Shown: positions 1-12,192, numbered from the stretch's first letter. The stretch: 64,000 nucleotides of DNA from Leptodontidium sp. MPI-SDFR-AT-0119 (GCA_020726505.1 JAHLEZ010000008.1:124001-188000); one strand, 5' to 3'. Translations and numbers: made by a program. The notes: generated by a model from the sequence alone, not told the origin.

Positions 1-1342
1 TCTACTAAAATCTTTAGACCGCTGCTTTCTTCCTCGGAAAGCAGGCCATCCCCGGAAACCAGTCTATGAGTGCGAGGTTCAGACTGAAAAGCTACTTCCA
101 ACCCATCATGAGGCGCCACCGCCTCCAAGTCGGACATTGAGAGATTAGATGAAGCAGTAAAAGAAGAAAGTCGAGTGATATTTCACAAGTAATGGCATTA
201 AGCAGTTGTGATTCCTTGCAGAGCCTTATCTGTTCGATCGGTCGATGACGACGCTGACAGAAGATGCAAAGTTTGAGACGCTCGGGTGTTGCCGTTAGAA
301 GAAAAGCATATGAGAAGAATCTTAAGTGAGGATGGTGCGGTTTAGTCCGTACGGCTTAAGACGATAGGACATTCTCGAAGGTTGCGTGGCATCGAATCTT
401 GAGAGCATCAACACAAAGATCCTCCACTGCGGTTGGCAGCCTGGCCTCGGCTGTTATCCTACGCGACCAACGCTACCGTGGAGAAAGAGGCTGCGACGGA
501 ATTTGATTGGTGGTGAGGCTGGACCCCCCTGATTTGATGTTCGTGGGGCCCAAAAGCTGAGCTGCTCGGTGAGGCGAAGTGGGAAGCACGTGAACAATAG
601 TGAACAATAATGCCTAGACTTCCCCTCTGTATATTTTTTTTTCTCTCTCGCCGTCTGTTTTGGACTCGTCTAGGAGCTATAACGGGGCGGCCCTACTGTA
701 TCTTTTTGAGCCAAGACAGGTTTCATTAACCCACGAGCTGTCACATGCCAATTCACGTGATCTCCCATCCGAAGCGAAATGGGCTGTGAGGAAAAAGAAG
801 AAAGGGGAGGACGGTGTGAAGAGGAAAATTCGCTAATGCCTTAGGCACTAATTAGCCTAGCTTTCGCGCTAAGGAGTACAGCTTCACCCACGCGTCTCTC
901 TCGAGCTTGAGGCTTCTCATGGAATAAAATACAGAGTTTCAGAACTCACTCTCGTATTGCGCAAAGTCCCACTGTGACCCTGTCGATCCCTTACCTGGTA
1001 CACTACTCACTTCTGCCTACTGGACCTTTGATCTTCTCAACGGAAATCTCACGTGACATTTAAAAAAAGTGCATAATAAAATACGACCTCGCGTGGCTGT
1101 AAATACAAAATTGGGTAAGGGCGATAAACCCTTCCTCACTTATTAAGATGCTTGGAATTTGTGTACCTCCCGAATGCGAACCCCTGAAAACACGCCAAAA
1201 CTTTACCCCGGCTGACGAACTTGCTCCGTTCGTACGTGTCAGAAGAGCAGGCAGCAAGGAACAATCTGATAAGAACAACTGCCTCGCCACTCTTTCACTT
1301 TTCCCCAACGGACAAACCCCAAACTTATATCTTCTCTTCTAA
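1..1342. other. Intergenic region upstream of the monooxygenase gene
   Basis: No gene is supported here. The short open frames around 1060-1340 overlap one another on both strands, have no recognisable motif and end at the start of the next gene. The stretch has ordinary base composition, with a T/C-rich run near 630-650 and pyrimidine-rich sequence before 1343, as expected of a fungal promoter. No convincing TATA box sets the start. Confidence 0.5.
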
Positions 1343-2602
1343 ATGCCAACATCATGTGTCATAATCGGCGGAGGAATTGCAGGCATTTCAGCGGCTTTGG
1401 CACTCACAAAAATCGGCGTCCAGTGCACAGTGTACGAGCTCCGGGTAGCACCATCAACAATCGGCGGGTCAATAAATCTCACTCCAAACGCACTTCGACT
1501 GTTAGAATTTCTAGACGTCGAAGTCCAAGGCTGTCCCGTTGATTCGATCGAGATTTTCTCGCTGCACACGGGCAAGTTGATTGGCGAGTTGCCGTTCAAG
1601 AAATTTGGTCCTGGATTGAGGATTCTGAGGGAGGAGTTACTTCGGTCTTTGTTGCGTGCTACAGATAAGAAGGGGATCAATGTGGTTTACGATTCGAAGT
1701 TGATTGCTATCAAGGACGACAGTGAAGACTCAAAAGTGACGGCTGTATTTGCAAATGGCAAAAAAGTTGAGGCGGATTTCATTCTTGGCTGCGATGGAGT
1801 GCACTCAGCTGTGAGAACACAATATGTCGAGTCAAGTCGAAAGCCCGAATATACAGGCGTTGCAGTTGCGTATTCTATTATTGATGGGACGGGAATCAAG
1901 ACGCATTTCCGATCAACGGGTTTCAATTCAGGCCGCTTTGGGTCGTTGATAACGTCGTATTTTGATCCTGATCGAACACAGATTTATGTTGGCGCTGTTA
2001 TGGAAATCAAGGAAGAGAATGATAAACAGGGATGGAGGATCAGGGAGAATGACCGCCAGAAGACGATGGATGAGATTGAGAGGAGGTATAAGAATTCAGC
2101 ACTTCCGTGTGTTGACAAGCTTATTAAAGAGGTGGAAGACTTTATGTTCTATCCAGTTTACAAGCTCGGGCCAAGAGGTATTTGGTCTCGAGGAAGAGTG
2201 CTGTTGTTGGGTGATGCAGCTCATGGAGTATGTTCGCCTCATTTGTGTGAGTGAGTGTTGCTGATGCGTATTCAGATGCCACCACAAGGGGAAAGCACGG
2301 GTCTAGCGATCGAAGATTCTGTTCTGTTTGCCCGAGTCGTGGAATCTAATCCTCAAACACCAATCGAAGCAACCTTCAAGTTGTATGAGAAGACGCGGCG
2401 ACCACGAATTGATACTGCATACAAAGAGGCAGTGTCGAGATGGGAGAACGCAAAAGATAGGAGTTGGTTCTTTCAGAAAGTGATCGAGTGGATGATGTGG
2501 GCGTTTCTGTGGTACAAATCGGCAGATTTTGAGTCGAGCATGTCTTATGACGTTCGAATAGAGGAGATCGTTGTTGAACCGGAAGTCGAGCCACTTTCCT
2601 AA
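1343..2602 (+). CDS. FAD-dependent monooxygenase (salicylate hydroxylase-like)
   Basis: Predicted 403-aa flavoprotein hydroxylase, two exons: 1343-2227 and 2276-2602. The 48-nt intron has GTATGT donor, CTGAT branch site and CAG acceptor, and removing it restores the frame exactly. Class A flavin monooxygenase marks are all present: the Rossmann motif GGGIAG at residues 9-14, the DG motif GCDGVHSAVR at 149-158, and the GD motif GRVLLLGDAAHG at 284-295 followed by MPPQGESTG across the splice. Such enzymes use NAD(P)H and O2 to hydroxylate aromatic or polyketide substrates; the substrate here cannot be told. No N-terminal signal is seen, so it is probably cytosolic. The length suits the family and the gene looks intact. 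There is no biosynthetic cluster around it. Confidence 0.9.
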
Positions 2603-3525
2603 GACTGGAAGAGAGGCATTTGAGCCAATAGAAGACTTGCACGGCCCTCCTGAGCTGCACTTTCGTGTCACGGAACGTTATTTGGATCGATTTTTGTGAG
2701 CTGTTTTGAGAGAATTGGATGTATTTAGGCCCAGGAGAACTTCATTAACTTTTCCTATAGATGAGCTCATTCGCCGTCCAAATTCGACCCGAAAGAGTAA
2801 GACTTGTCTGACTGCCCATTCTGCAGCCTAGTCCAAGTCAGATATCACGTGACCATCACAAACCGCTCACTTTTCGTGGTCTGATCCAATCAGGTTACCC
2901 AGGCTATACAGCTAAAAGATATGTATCCAGGGTGAATTGCGGAGAACCTGGACCCTATTTCGCGAGGTGCTGCACCGTGTCTGGCTACGAGAAACATTTG
3001 GAAACATATTCCCACGTTCGGCCTAGCACTAACGCCTCTCAGGGTATGGATTTTAGACGAGAGCCTCGTGTAGCCCCACCTCACCCTCTTCATCCATTCT
3101 CAATCATCAATTGACCAGTCAGAGCGGCGGTAAATAGTGCTACAGACGCTCGATGTTTGTGCCCGGAATCGAACATGCAGCTCGGTGATTTCGGTCGATT
3201 CGTCCGATATTCATCTCTAGGACGTTTGGAATCAATTTCCCATTCTGTCAACCATGCTCACCCTTTCCCGCTTCTGTTCGCAAAGAGACGGCACAAAGTC
3301 ATTTCTACTCTATATGATCTCGAAGATCTTTTGTTTCCCCTCATTTCTCCTCATAGCCTATTTCCAATGTTATATTTCCTCAGTCGGATTCCCACCATGG
3401 CGCATGTGCGGCTCGAAGTGGCGTACGAGCGCGCTGCTGGAAGGGATATATAAGGAATGAGTGATTCTCGTCTTCCCCAATCATTAAGCATCGCTCACCT
3501 CCTTCTAAAAGTAAGCTATTTCAAG
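2603..3525. other. Intergenic region between monooxygenase and lactonase-like gene
   Basis: Holds the 3' end of the monooxygenase transcript and the promoter of the next gene. Short open frames at 2890-3460 overlap on both strands and show no family resemblance. I see no repeat. Confidence 0.5.
3445..3455 (+). promoter_or_regulatory. TATA box of the lactonase-like gene
   Basis: GATATATAAGG lies about 71-81 bases upstream of the ATG at 3526. That leaves room for a short pyrimidine-rich leader (about 3470-3525), a usual fungal arrangement, and supports 3526 rather than the in-frame ATG at 3457 as the start. Confidence 0.55.
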
Positions 3526-4848
3526 ATGCATGCTCTCAGCCTCCTCCTTGCGCCAGTCCTCGTTTCAGCTGCGGTTGTGAGCTCGAGACACTGGAGGGAT
3601 GATTCTCGCGCTGCATATTTCCTCGACAACAATCCAGCAGGATCAAGCGTGATCTCCCTGAAAATTGCCGAAGATGGAACTCTCTCTTACCCAGTTCGAA
3701 TTTCAACTGGAGGCAAGGGGCTGTTGGCTTTGACTGCGGGGATGAATGGCGCTCCTGCAGCTGCCGGTGGAGCTGGTGAGATCAATCAGTTACCTTCCTT
3801 AGGACTCTCTAACATACAACAGATACCCTCTTCACTCAAGACTCTGTGGTAGTCGACGGTGATGTCAGTAGCCGCTGGATAATTCTATGTGCGAACTAAC
3901 TCTTTTGCAGTACCTATTCACCGTCAATGCAGGAAGCAACACCATCTCGATGTTTTCAATTGACAAAGCTGACCCTTCCCACCCGACACTCATCAACACT
4001 GCTTCCACACTTGGCGAGTTTCCCTCCTCGGTAGCATACTCTTCCAAGCTCAAAACAGGTATGATATTCTCCTCCATTGCCCTTCTCAGCTAATATGGCC
4101 AGCTTGTGTCATCAATGGCGGGGCTGTCGCAGGCGTATCCTGCTTCTCTGTCGACCACTCCAAAGGTCTCAAGCCCCAAGGAGGCCTCCGCTCTATCGCC
4201 ATAGGCCAGACCACGCCTCCTGTTGGTCCTCCCGGCACAGTCTCCGACATCGTATTCAACCCCTCAGAGACGGCTCTCTTCGTGTCCATCAAAGGAGCTC
4301 CTCCCACTCCAGGCTCAATCTACGTCTACCCCGTCATTGACGGCTACGTCTCCACGACTCCAGTCGTATCCAAGCCCGCGACTCTCCTCGTCGACTTCTC
4401 ACTCAACTTCCTCGGCTCAGATAACAAAGCAGTCATCACCGACCCCGCGTACGGCGCATCTCTCGTCGACATATCAAGCAAATTCTACGTCACAGTATCC
4501 AAACAGATTGTCGTTGCAGGTGAGAAGGCTATCTGCTGGGCCGCATACTCAGACCGCTTCAACAGCATCGTGCTTCTCGACGGCGGTTCATCGAACGTTA
4601 CACTCGTTGACCCAAAATCGGGGGATATCACTGGAGTTGCTGTGTTGGATACGGCTGGCAAAGGTGCTTTAGATGCTAAGCTTGATAGGACTTTTATGTA
4701 TATCTTGAGGGGTGCACCGTTTGTTACAGTACTGAGCGATATGGGTTTGACGCATGGGAAGACGCCAACTGAGCTTCAGAGCTTTGACTTGAGTTCCCTT
4801 GGGAACAGGGCCGGGTTTCAGGGGATGGCGATTTACCCTGCTAATTAA
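3526..4848 (+). CDS. Secreted lactonase-fold beta-propeller protein (3-carboxymuconate cyclase-like)
   Basis: Predicted 394 aa in four exons: 3526-3775, 3823-3863, 3911-4058 and 4103-4848, with introns of 47, 47 and 44 nt. All splice phases agree and each intron removes a stop. The second donor is an unusual GTCAGT. The start at 3526 gives a clean signal peptide (MHALSLLLAPVLVSA). Family hallmarks are AYFLDNNPAGSSVISLKI near the mature N-terminus, DSVVVDGDYLFTVNAGSNT across the second intron, and VINGGAVAGVSCFSVDHSKG in the last exon. This is the fungal extracellular group within the seven-bladed lactonase/6-phosphogluconolactonase-like family, whose members are often annotated as carboxymuconate cyclases and are abundant secreted antigens. 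The enzymatic activity of the secreted group is not settled. The gene looks intact. Confidence 0.88.
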
Positions 4849-5427
4849 GGTAATGCCTCTTCGGTTCGGATAACAGGAGAAAATAAAGCTTTCTGCTGAA
4901 TCTGTCAAGTTTAGCACACGTACTGCATGTCAATGTGTAGTCTATAATTCAATCTAATTTGGCTTGGATCACCAAGAGTCTTTCTGAAATGACATCCAAA
5001 ACAAATGTGCTTATGTGCACGACTCTATAAGGTTGCACCTTTGGATATGGCTCAGCATTTCCACAACTCCATCGTGAATTGTGTCCCTAAAGCTGTTTCT
5101 CGACATCATAATTGACCCTCTAAATATCCAGAAGACTGTGGATTCAATTTCAGTAGTCCGAGATGGATCTACGGAGTATGGGTCGTACATTGCTTCCATT
5201 CGTTGTTCTCTTCCCGATTAGGAGGTTCAGCTTCCGCTCTTTCTCGACCTTAACGAGGTCTCTTTGTGTTAAGCGGCAAGAACATCGACATCTTACATGA
5301 GTCCAATGATAGCCTAACGACCGCCCAGAACACTGGTTTGGCGCCTGGGCTTCTTGTGGGATAGCTCAGCAATAGTAACAGGGTTCCCTTAAGAATTCAT
5401 GAAGCGAGAGTAATTAGAGTATGTATA
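4849..5427. other. Intergenic region before a DNA transposon
   Basis: Downstream flank of the lactonase-like gene. No coding frame or repeat is supported. It ends at the TA dinucleotide (5426-5427) into which the transposon inserted. Confidence 0.5.
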
Positions 5428-5509
5428 CAGTCGGACCGCTTCAAACACGACAATTTTAGAAATTAAGTATTATAAAATATCTATTTAATCTATAATCTAC
5501 GTCTAATTA
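5428..5509 (+). repeat. Left terminal inverted repeat of the 4-kb transposon
   Basis: About 82 bp starting CAGTCGGACCGCTTCAAA; it pairs with 9328-9409 with only a few mismatches, mainly toward the inner end. Confidence 0.88.
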
Positions 5510-5860
5510 AATAACGCTATTTAGCCTCTTAGTTTTTTTTATTTTACTATGTAATTAAAAAGTTACACTTTAATATCATCGAGTCTTAGCGGGTTTTTAA
5601 AACTTTTGGCCCCCTTAGCCTTGGCAACGATATAACTTTCTTATTAAGACCCATAAAAAAAAACTAATAAGTGCATTCGACGCCCCTGACTCTCTTCTAT
5701 AATCTAGATTAAAAGATTTTTAAAATTATTGAGATTTAAAATTTAGTTATTTATTTGTTTTCGCTCTTGGCACTTACGCGAGTGAAAATATCTTCAACTT
5801 TAACTTCAAACCTATCTTATATTACCTTACCTTTACAACCACCACAGCTACCACACCTTT

Positions 5861-8800
5861 ATGAGACCTAATATGGCTTCTTTGAAGCGAAATCGAAGCG
5901 ATACGCTCGCTAAATCACCTCCTGGATCGCCTATTAGGCCAATCACAAAGCGTTCTCGTCAAAAAACACCAGAATCCTCTACTACCTCTACTACACTTCT
6001 CCTACCCTTACGACCTATAAAGCGTACCCCTACACACACGCCTACTGCTTTTAATAGTAGTCAAGCCGACGAATCAGAATCTGAGGAGGAGAATATAGTA
6101 GCTCAAGTGATTAGCGAATCAGAGAGCGAGGAAGAGACTGAGAGTGAAGAAGAAGATGATACTACTTGTATAACGAGTATTTAGATCAAGATCTTAAAGA
6201 GCTAGGCCCGGATAGGCTAGACAGGGAGGATATTGACGAATCAGATGTTGAGAGAGAAGTAGACGAAGAGGCTAAGATCTCTAAGTCCTTTTCTCAGTTA
6301 ATAATCAACTTAGAAGGTAACTGGAGTATGCCTTTTAAGAAAGTAATTGATACGCTAACTCTTAGTAAGTTATTCTTTAACTCTTTATTATATAATTATC
6401 TAACTTATAAATTAGAACCTAAAGGCCCTTATTAAAGCAAATTAGCTTCCCTTGAAGATAAGAGTCTTAATACTCAGAAAAGAGCTCGTCGTGCTCAAGC
6501 GGAGATAAATCGACAAAAGGCTCTTCAAAAAGCTTCTCAAACGCCGTCGAATATTAAATCGACTACTCAAAAAGCTCTCACTAGCTTTTTTACGCTAAAA
6601 CCTCCACCTTTACCTCCACCTTTATTACCACCTTAAGAAGAAGAAGACGATATATTCGAAGATATCGAATCGAGTAACGAAGATTCTGAATTTGATAAGT
6701 TTATTGAAGAGGAATTAAGAGCCGAAGATTACTCTATTAAATTAGACGATCTCAACGATATAGAGTTTATCGATAGTGGACGAAGTGAGCTCTTATTAGA
6801 CTCTCTGATTGATAACGCTATTAATATAGGCTCTCCAGAGCTTAATTCAAAGCCAAGGACTTATAGAGAGGTTCTTAACTCGATTAAGAAGCAACTTGAA
6901 AATAAGCGAATCAAGCTCTTACCTCGACTCTACTTCGATTATTACTTGATTCAACAATACGTCCAAAATCTCTTGAAAAAGAGTCCTCGCCGAGGTCGAA
7001 TCGAAGCCTCTCTTCTTGTTGCCGAGAGTAATCACCCTATAGGAGACGGAAAAACTCTTGCCCGTAAAATTAGAGCTTCGTTTTTTTATTACTGTACGTA
7101 TAGATCTCTACCAATTGAAACTCGAGGAGGTAAACAACAAAATCGGTCTTATTTAGACAACGAAGACGTTTTTCGAGCTTGTAGGACTTGGTTATTAGCT
7201 CAAAAACTCGCTACCGTCACGCCAAAGAGGTTTCGCTACGCTCTTAATACGGAAATTATGCCTCGCTTACTTACTTCAGCTAAAAAGAGTAAGAAACCTC
7301 TTTTAGGAAAGACTACCGGTACACGCAATAACCCCGGTAAAAAGCCAAAAGAGTGGAAACCTCTCGGTAAAACAGTTACTTATAAGTGGTTAAATCGCCT
7401 CGGATTCTACGCTACCGAAGAAAAGAAAGGGGTTTATATAGACGGCCATGAGAGAGCTGACGTAATCGAATATCGTCAAACAGTAAGTTATACCTTCCTT
7501 TTTGGAAAGTATTTATTAACTAATTTAAAAGGAATTTCTACTGCAAATAGCTTAATATCAAGCTCTTTCTACTAACTACGAAGAAGACGCTAACGGAGTA
7601 CTACAACCTATTACACCTGACCTACCCTTAGGAGAGAAAGAGCACGTTATATATTACTACGACGAGAGTTACTTTCACGCTAAAGAGTACTCTAAGCGGA
7701 TTTGGTTAAACGAGAATCAACAAAAAATGCCTTCAAAAAGTAAAGGAGGGCTAATTCACTGCTCTGACTTTATAAGCCTTGAAGGGAGGCTTATAATTGG
7801 CTCAAGAGATGCTCGGCAAATCATTTATCCCGGAGGCCCTAATAAAACGCCTTATTGGGATACAAAGCAACTATTAACTCAAGTTGCTAACGCTATTGAT
7901 ATATTCGAAGAAAAGCACCCGAATAAGGTAGCTGTTTTCGTATTCGACCAATCAAGTGCTCACGCTAGTAAGGGAGACGGAGCTTTAAACGCTTTTGCTA
8001 TGAATCTTAGTGAAGGCGGAGCTCCTTTGCCTCAGAAGGTCAATTTAGTTATACCTTCCCTTTTAGGAAGTACTTATTAACTTTAAGTTTATAGAATACA
8101 ACCTTTCCTCCTGATATTAGCGAGGCTAAGCGAGCCCGTGGATTAGTTGGTACAATTCAAGAGTTGAATTACAAGGTAGAAAAGACTATTAAGGTGGCAA
8201 TTGAAGGCCACCCTAATAAAAAGAGAGTTAAGAAGACTGTAATTGAAGAAGTCCCAAAGGGGATTAGAGCGATCCTTGCCGAGAGAGGTTGTTTACCAAT
8301 TAGTAAGTAACTTCTATTTATTAAGTAATATATTAATAATTAATAAGTAAAAAATGCCCAGTTACTAAGTGCTCTAGTGAAGCTAAAAAGAATTGTAATC
8401 TAATTCTTTCTTGGCCTCTTAAAAAGCCTATAACCTGTTGTTTAGCGAGGATTCTAGCCAATCACAAGGATTTCTTTGAACAGAAATCAGCACTTGAAGA
8501 GATACTATTGGCTAGGGGCCATAAATGTCTATTTCTACCGAAATTCCATTACGAGCTAAACCCGATTGAGATATATTGGGCCTATTGTAAGAACCTTTAT
8601 CGACAGGTTTGGAAAGAGACCTTTCCGGAGGTACGTTATATAATTCAATCTTTTAATTTACTAACTTATATCTTTAGGCTAGAGAAGCTTGTTTTAAAGC
8701 TCTTAATTCTTGTCCTCTTGATACGCTACGAAGGTACTATAATAGAGCTTTACGCTTTATAGACGCTTACCGGAAAGGGCTTAGCATGAAGCAAGCCGGT

Positions 8801-8905
8801 TAGTGTGTTAAGAAACAAAGTGGCTATAGAACTATCTCAGAGACTATAATGAAGGAGTTTAATATCATCCCCGAAGGTAAACAAGAGATAGACGAATTAG
8901 CTTGA
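5861..8905 (+). pseudogene. DDE transposase of the 4-kb transposon, decayed
   Basis: Reading starts at ATG 5861 with an acidic, serine-rich N-terminus and continues through several frames. Possible small introns lie near 6366 (GTAAGT), 7482 (GTAAGT), 8042 and 8632-8680 (GTACGT to TTTAG); the last joins perfectly. A DDE catalytic core is visible: YYYDESYF near 7660, VFVFDQSSAH near 7935-7970, and KFHYELNPIEIYW near 8540-8580, whose E is the third acidic residue. Lesions include a frame change near 6161-6184, TAA at 6634-6636 and TAG at 8801-8803 (probably a former TGG), after which reading continues to TGA at 8903-8905. The family is the fungal DDE group with the PKFHxELNxIExYW signature; I cannot name the subfamily. 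Confidence 0.75.
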
Positions 8906-9327
8906 TTAGTTAGATTTTGTATTTATTTACTAGCGCGGTAGCTAGCTCAGCAGTTATAAAAGTGCTTTATAAAGAGTTAAACTCCGAATCTGAATTGAAG
9001 ATCTCTTTCTAACTTTATAGAATCGTCGGCTTTTAATTTAATTATTTACTTAATTTTAAAAATAACTAAAAAATAAAAAGTATAATATAAAGTGAGTCCG
9101 TTTAATAATTCTTAAAAAAATTTCTTATCAAAAGCTTTATTCTATTTAATAACAAATTTACAAAGAAAAATAATTGAATAATATTCATTATTAGAATTTA
9201 AAAACATATATATATATATAAAATAAAAATCTCAAAATTTTTGGCCCCCCTGTCACGGCCTTGGCAACGTTATAAGTATTTAATCCTAAGCCCAATCGGG
9301 ATAAAAGTGGGTCCGTTAAAACGCTAG

Positions 9328-9409
9328 TAATTAGGCGTATAATATAGGTTAAACAGATATTTTATAATACTTAATTTCTAAAATTGTCGTCTTTGAAGCG
9401 GTCCGACTG
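9328..9409 (-). repeat. Right terminal inverted repeat of the 4-kb transposon
   Basis: Reverse complement of the left repeat, about 82 bp, ending at the TA target duplication at 9410-9411. Confidence 0.88.
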
Positions 9410-9701
9410 TAGGTTGTACCAAAGTGCAAGCTTGCTGCCTTTATGATTCAATGTCTTTTCTCAACTCGTGGTACAAGAGCAAAGTCCGGAGAGGAGAGAA
9501 AACATGGGGCGCACACGTGACCTGTACTCCTATTCAAGACCATTGATCTCGCTTAAATCAAAACAGCACTGATGAAGCGCCACTGAGCACAACTCCACGC
9601 CCCCGACTACGCCCGCATCTATTCAACCAACACTCCATGTGACCTGAAGCATCTCTTCATCGCCCGACAATTGCTATAGGTCGAGCTCCCGCTACCCGCG
9701 C

Positions 9702-10481
9702 TTAGCGGCACGCCTCGCGGTAGGAATCGAGAGCATTTTTCTTGCGGATCGAGCTGAAGTTCAGTTTGATGGCCTGTGGGCAAAACTGAGTCAACTTCCA
9801 CGAATACTCCGCTTCGAAGACCGGTTTGTTAGCCTGGATGAAAGGCACCAAGAAGGAATATTCGCCATATTGGAATGACTGCTCGCTGACGGCAAAATCG
9901 AAGTTGCCGACTAGGTCTTTGACCTGGTTGATGTCATTTTTCAAGCCCACCGCCATCCCGAGGCCATGAACCTGGTCGACCACCCAGCAGTTGAAGACGA
10001 TTTGATCATTATATGTGAGTGGGAAGCCGCTCGATTCGTGGGCAGTCTTGTCGTAGCCATCCATATTATCCGGTTCAACGCCGTTACAGCCTTTAGCTTT
10101 GGCCTGTTGGAAGCGAGCGATGAGAAGTGGCTTGAGGGGTGAGGTTGTAGTGATATTCCGGATATCCAGCCAGCGCTCATCGGGAAAACCGTTGCATTTC
10201 GCGCCCAACAATGAGGCCGGAAACTTCGATGCATCCGAGCGATAGTTTTCCCATGAGCCTACGTCGATGTAGCAGATGACCTTCTTGCCGCGGTTGTGGA
10301 GATCCGTCACCACTGCGGCGGTGTTGTCGAACATGTCGATATCGTAGACTTGGACAGCCGCAGTGGGATTGATGGGTACCTGTAGTTGCCAATCCCAAGT
10401 AGTCCCCGCGGTTGGCTGATACCATGCCTTGGCCCCTGCCCCAGCGAAAACGAGGATAGTAACAATGTTGCTGAATTGCAT
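9702..10481 (-). CDS. Secreted GH114 glycosidase (endo-alpha-1,4-galactosaminidase-like)
   Basis: Single-exon 259-aa protein on the minus strand. The N-terminus MQFSNIVTILVFAGAGAKA is a signal peptide followed by WYQP at the expected mature start. Glycoside hydrolase family 114 features of the TIM barrel are clear: VYDIDMFD near residues 45-52, VICYIDVGSWENY near 68-80, the conserved VEPDNMDGY at 135-143, and FAVSEQ at 196-201 with the second acidic residue. The best studied fungal member, Ega3 of Aspergillus fumigatus, cleaves galactosaminogalactan, so this protein may act on cell-wall or biofilm galactosamine polymers. No glycan-synthesis genes lie beside it. Length and motifs suggest an intact enzyme. 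Confidence 0.85.
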   Translation of the reverse strand: MQFSNIVTILVFAGAGAKAWYQPTAGTTWDWQLQVPINPTAAVQVYDIDMFDNTAAVVTDLHNRGKKVICYIDVGSWENYRSDASKFPASLLGAKCNGFPDERWLDIRNITTTSPLKPLLIARFQQAKAKGCNGVEPDNMDGYDKTAHESSGFPLTYNDQIVFNCWVVDQVHGLGMAVGLKNDINQVKDLVGNFDFAVSEQSFQYGEYSFLVPFIQANKPVFEAEYSWKLTQFCPQAIKLNFSSIRKKNALDSYREACR

Positions 10482-10635
10482 GTTGGTAGTTGATTGGTTC
10501 GTGTTCTGGAAGGAATGGTAGTGTGTTGGTTCGGCGAGGTAGGTCGAATAGAGTCAAGCTTTTTATTTTATTTTTGTAGCAGCTGCCGTAAGGTGATTGT
10601 AATTAATGAAAAGGAATTGTGATGGGAGGAGAAGT

Positions 10636-10646
10636 CTCTATATAGC
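10636..10646 (-). promoter_or_regulatory. TATA box of the GH114 gene
   Basis: On the minus strand GCTATATAGAG lies about 155-165 bases upstream of the GH114 ATG, leaving a leader of typical length. Confidence 0.45.
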
Positions 10647-11910
10647 CCACTCTAAAAGGAGGCGGCCAATAGGTGACGCCCTGCACAGTGCAGAATCGAA
10701 TGCTACATTGGGAAAAACTGGTCATGCAGAATCAAAAAGGCGATAACTATGGCTGCGCCAACGACCAACTATGGTCGAGAAAAAGAGCCATAGTGTGCAA
10801 GAAAATTCATGTGGAAGATGCCAGAGCTGAAATCGTCCCACGGTCAGGCATCGATGTCTAAGTGTCGCAGAAGCAAAGTAGAGGTGGGTAACCTATTATA
10901 GACTAGTAACTCGCAGTATGAAGCCTTATGCTATGATACTGGAAGAAAGCTGCGGGCAAAAATCTACCCAGTGTCACTCGGGCACTGCATCTGGATTCTA
11001 GTTGTCCGATTTCATTCGTGACCCGACATTTATTGATAACTTGTAGTGGCATGCTCCGAAGCGGGCTCGTGGTGGACAAGAAAAGCGGCAGTGGATTTCC
11101 AATCCTGAGTCTTGTTAGTAGAAATACGCCTTGCCAATATTCCCTCGAATTATAGTAGATTCAAACTCTCCCTCATCAACTATATACAGAATACAGAATA
11201 AAAGTGTTCGCACCTCTCTAAGTCCAGCCAATGGTACCTGTTACGGTTGAGAAATTGAAGGTCAGTGCCGCTATTCCTGTCAACGGCGAGGCGGGTCCTA
11301 ATTCGCTTGTAAGACAACCTCAGCTTTTGGCCAAGACACGCCTTTCGCGAGCTTGGGCCAATTAACCGCAAACAGTTTCGCCTCGTACTTGCTTCTTTTT
11401 AAGAAAGTGTTCATCTTAGCTAATATTAAGCCCAGTAAAAAGAATCGAACTCCCCGACTACCTCAATCTCATATTGGGCTCTGTTACCGTCTAGCAAGGC
11501 GTAACTTCGTAAGCAAAGATAAGAAGGCGTTACACGTATGTCTTTGAACTCACGTTCCTCGTCGAAGTTGAAACGAGGCTGGAAAATTCTCGTTTCGCCC
11601 CTCTGTCCCCTTTCGAAACAATCCCCGGCAGTGGAGGGCCATGATCACTATCCGTTTTAAGGAGTGATAATAGATTTGCGAGAAGGAAAGTGTCAATGGA
11701 CACCACAATTACAGCGAGCGTTTTAATCGCACCTTTCACTTCCCCCTCTCGCGCTCCCTTGGAATTTTCATAGAAGGGGAGTTTTCTGCGCAAAACTGGC
11801 AAAGGATTAATTCGGAGATTTGGAAGCAGAGATTTTGTATATGTGCCCTCGACAGTCATAGCAACACATCTTACTAAATGCAGCGAGAAATAACAACTGG
11901 GGGAAAGGAT

Positions 11911-12192
11911 TTAAAGCTAACCAGCCTAACGACATAAGTCTATGTTTTTAGGGCATTTCGCTAAGAAATGAGCCCTATAATTATTTTAGACGCTTTAATT
12001 TTATATTCGGAATTAGGTTTAAATGCTTTCTAAACTCAATCTAGCTTTTTGTGTCGTGTACGCTCAGGTTATGTAAGGTTTTCATTTGTAGTTGTTAAGA
12101 AACTGTAATGTAAAGTGGGCGACTTTGGTTTTGTAATGCCTGAAATAATCGCTAAAAACACAGACTTATGTCGCTAGGCTGGTTAGCTTTAA
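11911..12192. repeat. MITE-like element with about 42-bp inverted repeats
   Basis: The left end AAGCTAACCAGCCTAACGAC (from 11914) reappears as its reverse complement ending near 12189, and pairing continues inward through the sequence ACATAAGTCT. The outer ends read TTAA on both sides, and a TA target duplication is also possible (11912-11913 and 12190-12191). The interior has no coding capacity, fitting a short non-autonomous DNA transposon of about 280 bp. Confidence 0.7.

Larger units (their letters stand above)
5428..9409 (+). mobile_element. Complete but decayed TA-flanked DNA transposon (Tc1/mariner-type superfamily)
   Basis: A 3,982-bp element bounded by long inverted repeats beginning CAGTCGGACCGC and flanked on both sides by TA (5426-5427 and 9410-9411), the target duplication of the Tc1/mariner group. 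It is AT-rich and carries one transposase gene read left to right. A G/C-rich block containing TTTTGGCCCCC is found near both ends (5604 and 9238), in the same orientation rather than inverted, so it may be a subterminal binding site. The transposase is broken, so this copy is not autonomous. Confidence 0.85.

Noticed and set aside
1148..1342. 64-codon frame just upstream of the monooxygenase
   Set aside because: Out of frame with the gene, overlapped by an antisense frame and without motif; likely promoter sequence.
9941..10557. Additional minus-strand frames within and before the GH114 gene
   Set aside because: Alternative-frame shadows of the GH114 coding sequence and its leader.
11425..11520. 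tRNA-like sequence on the minus strand (GTTCGATTC with complementary GCCCA/TGGGC ends)
   Set aside because: The T-loop-like motif and an 8-bp outer stem exist, but only about 34 bases lie between, so no D or anticodon arm can form.
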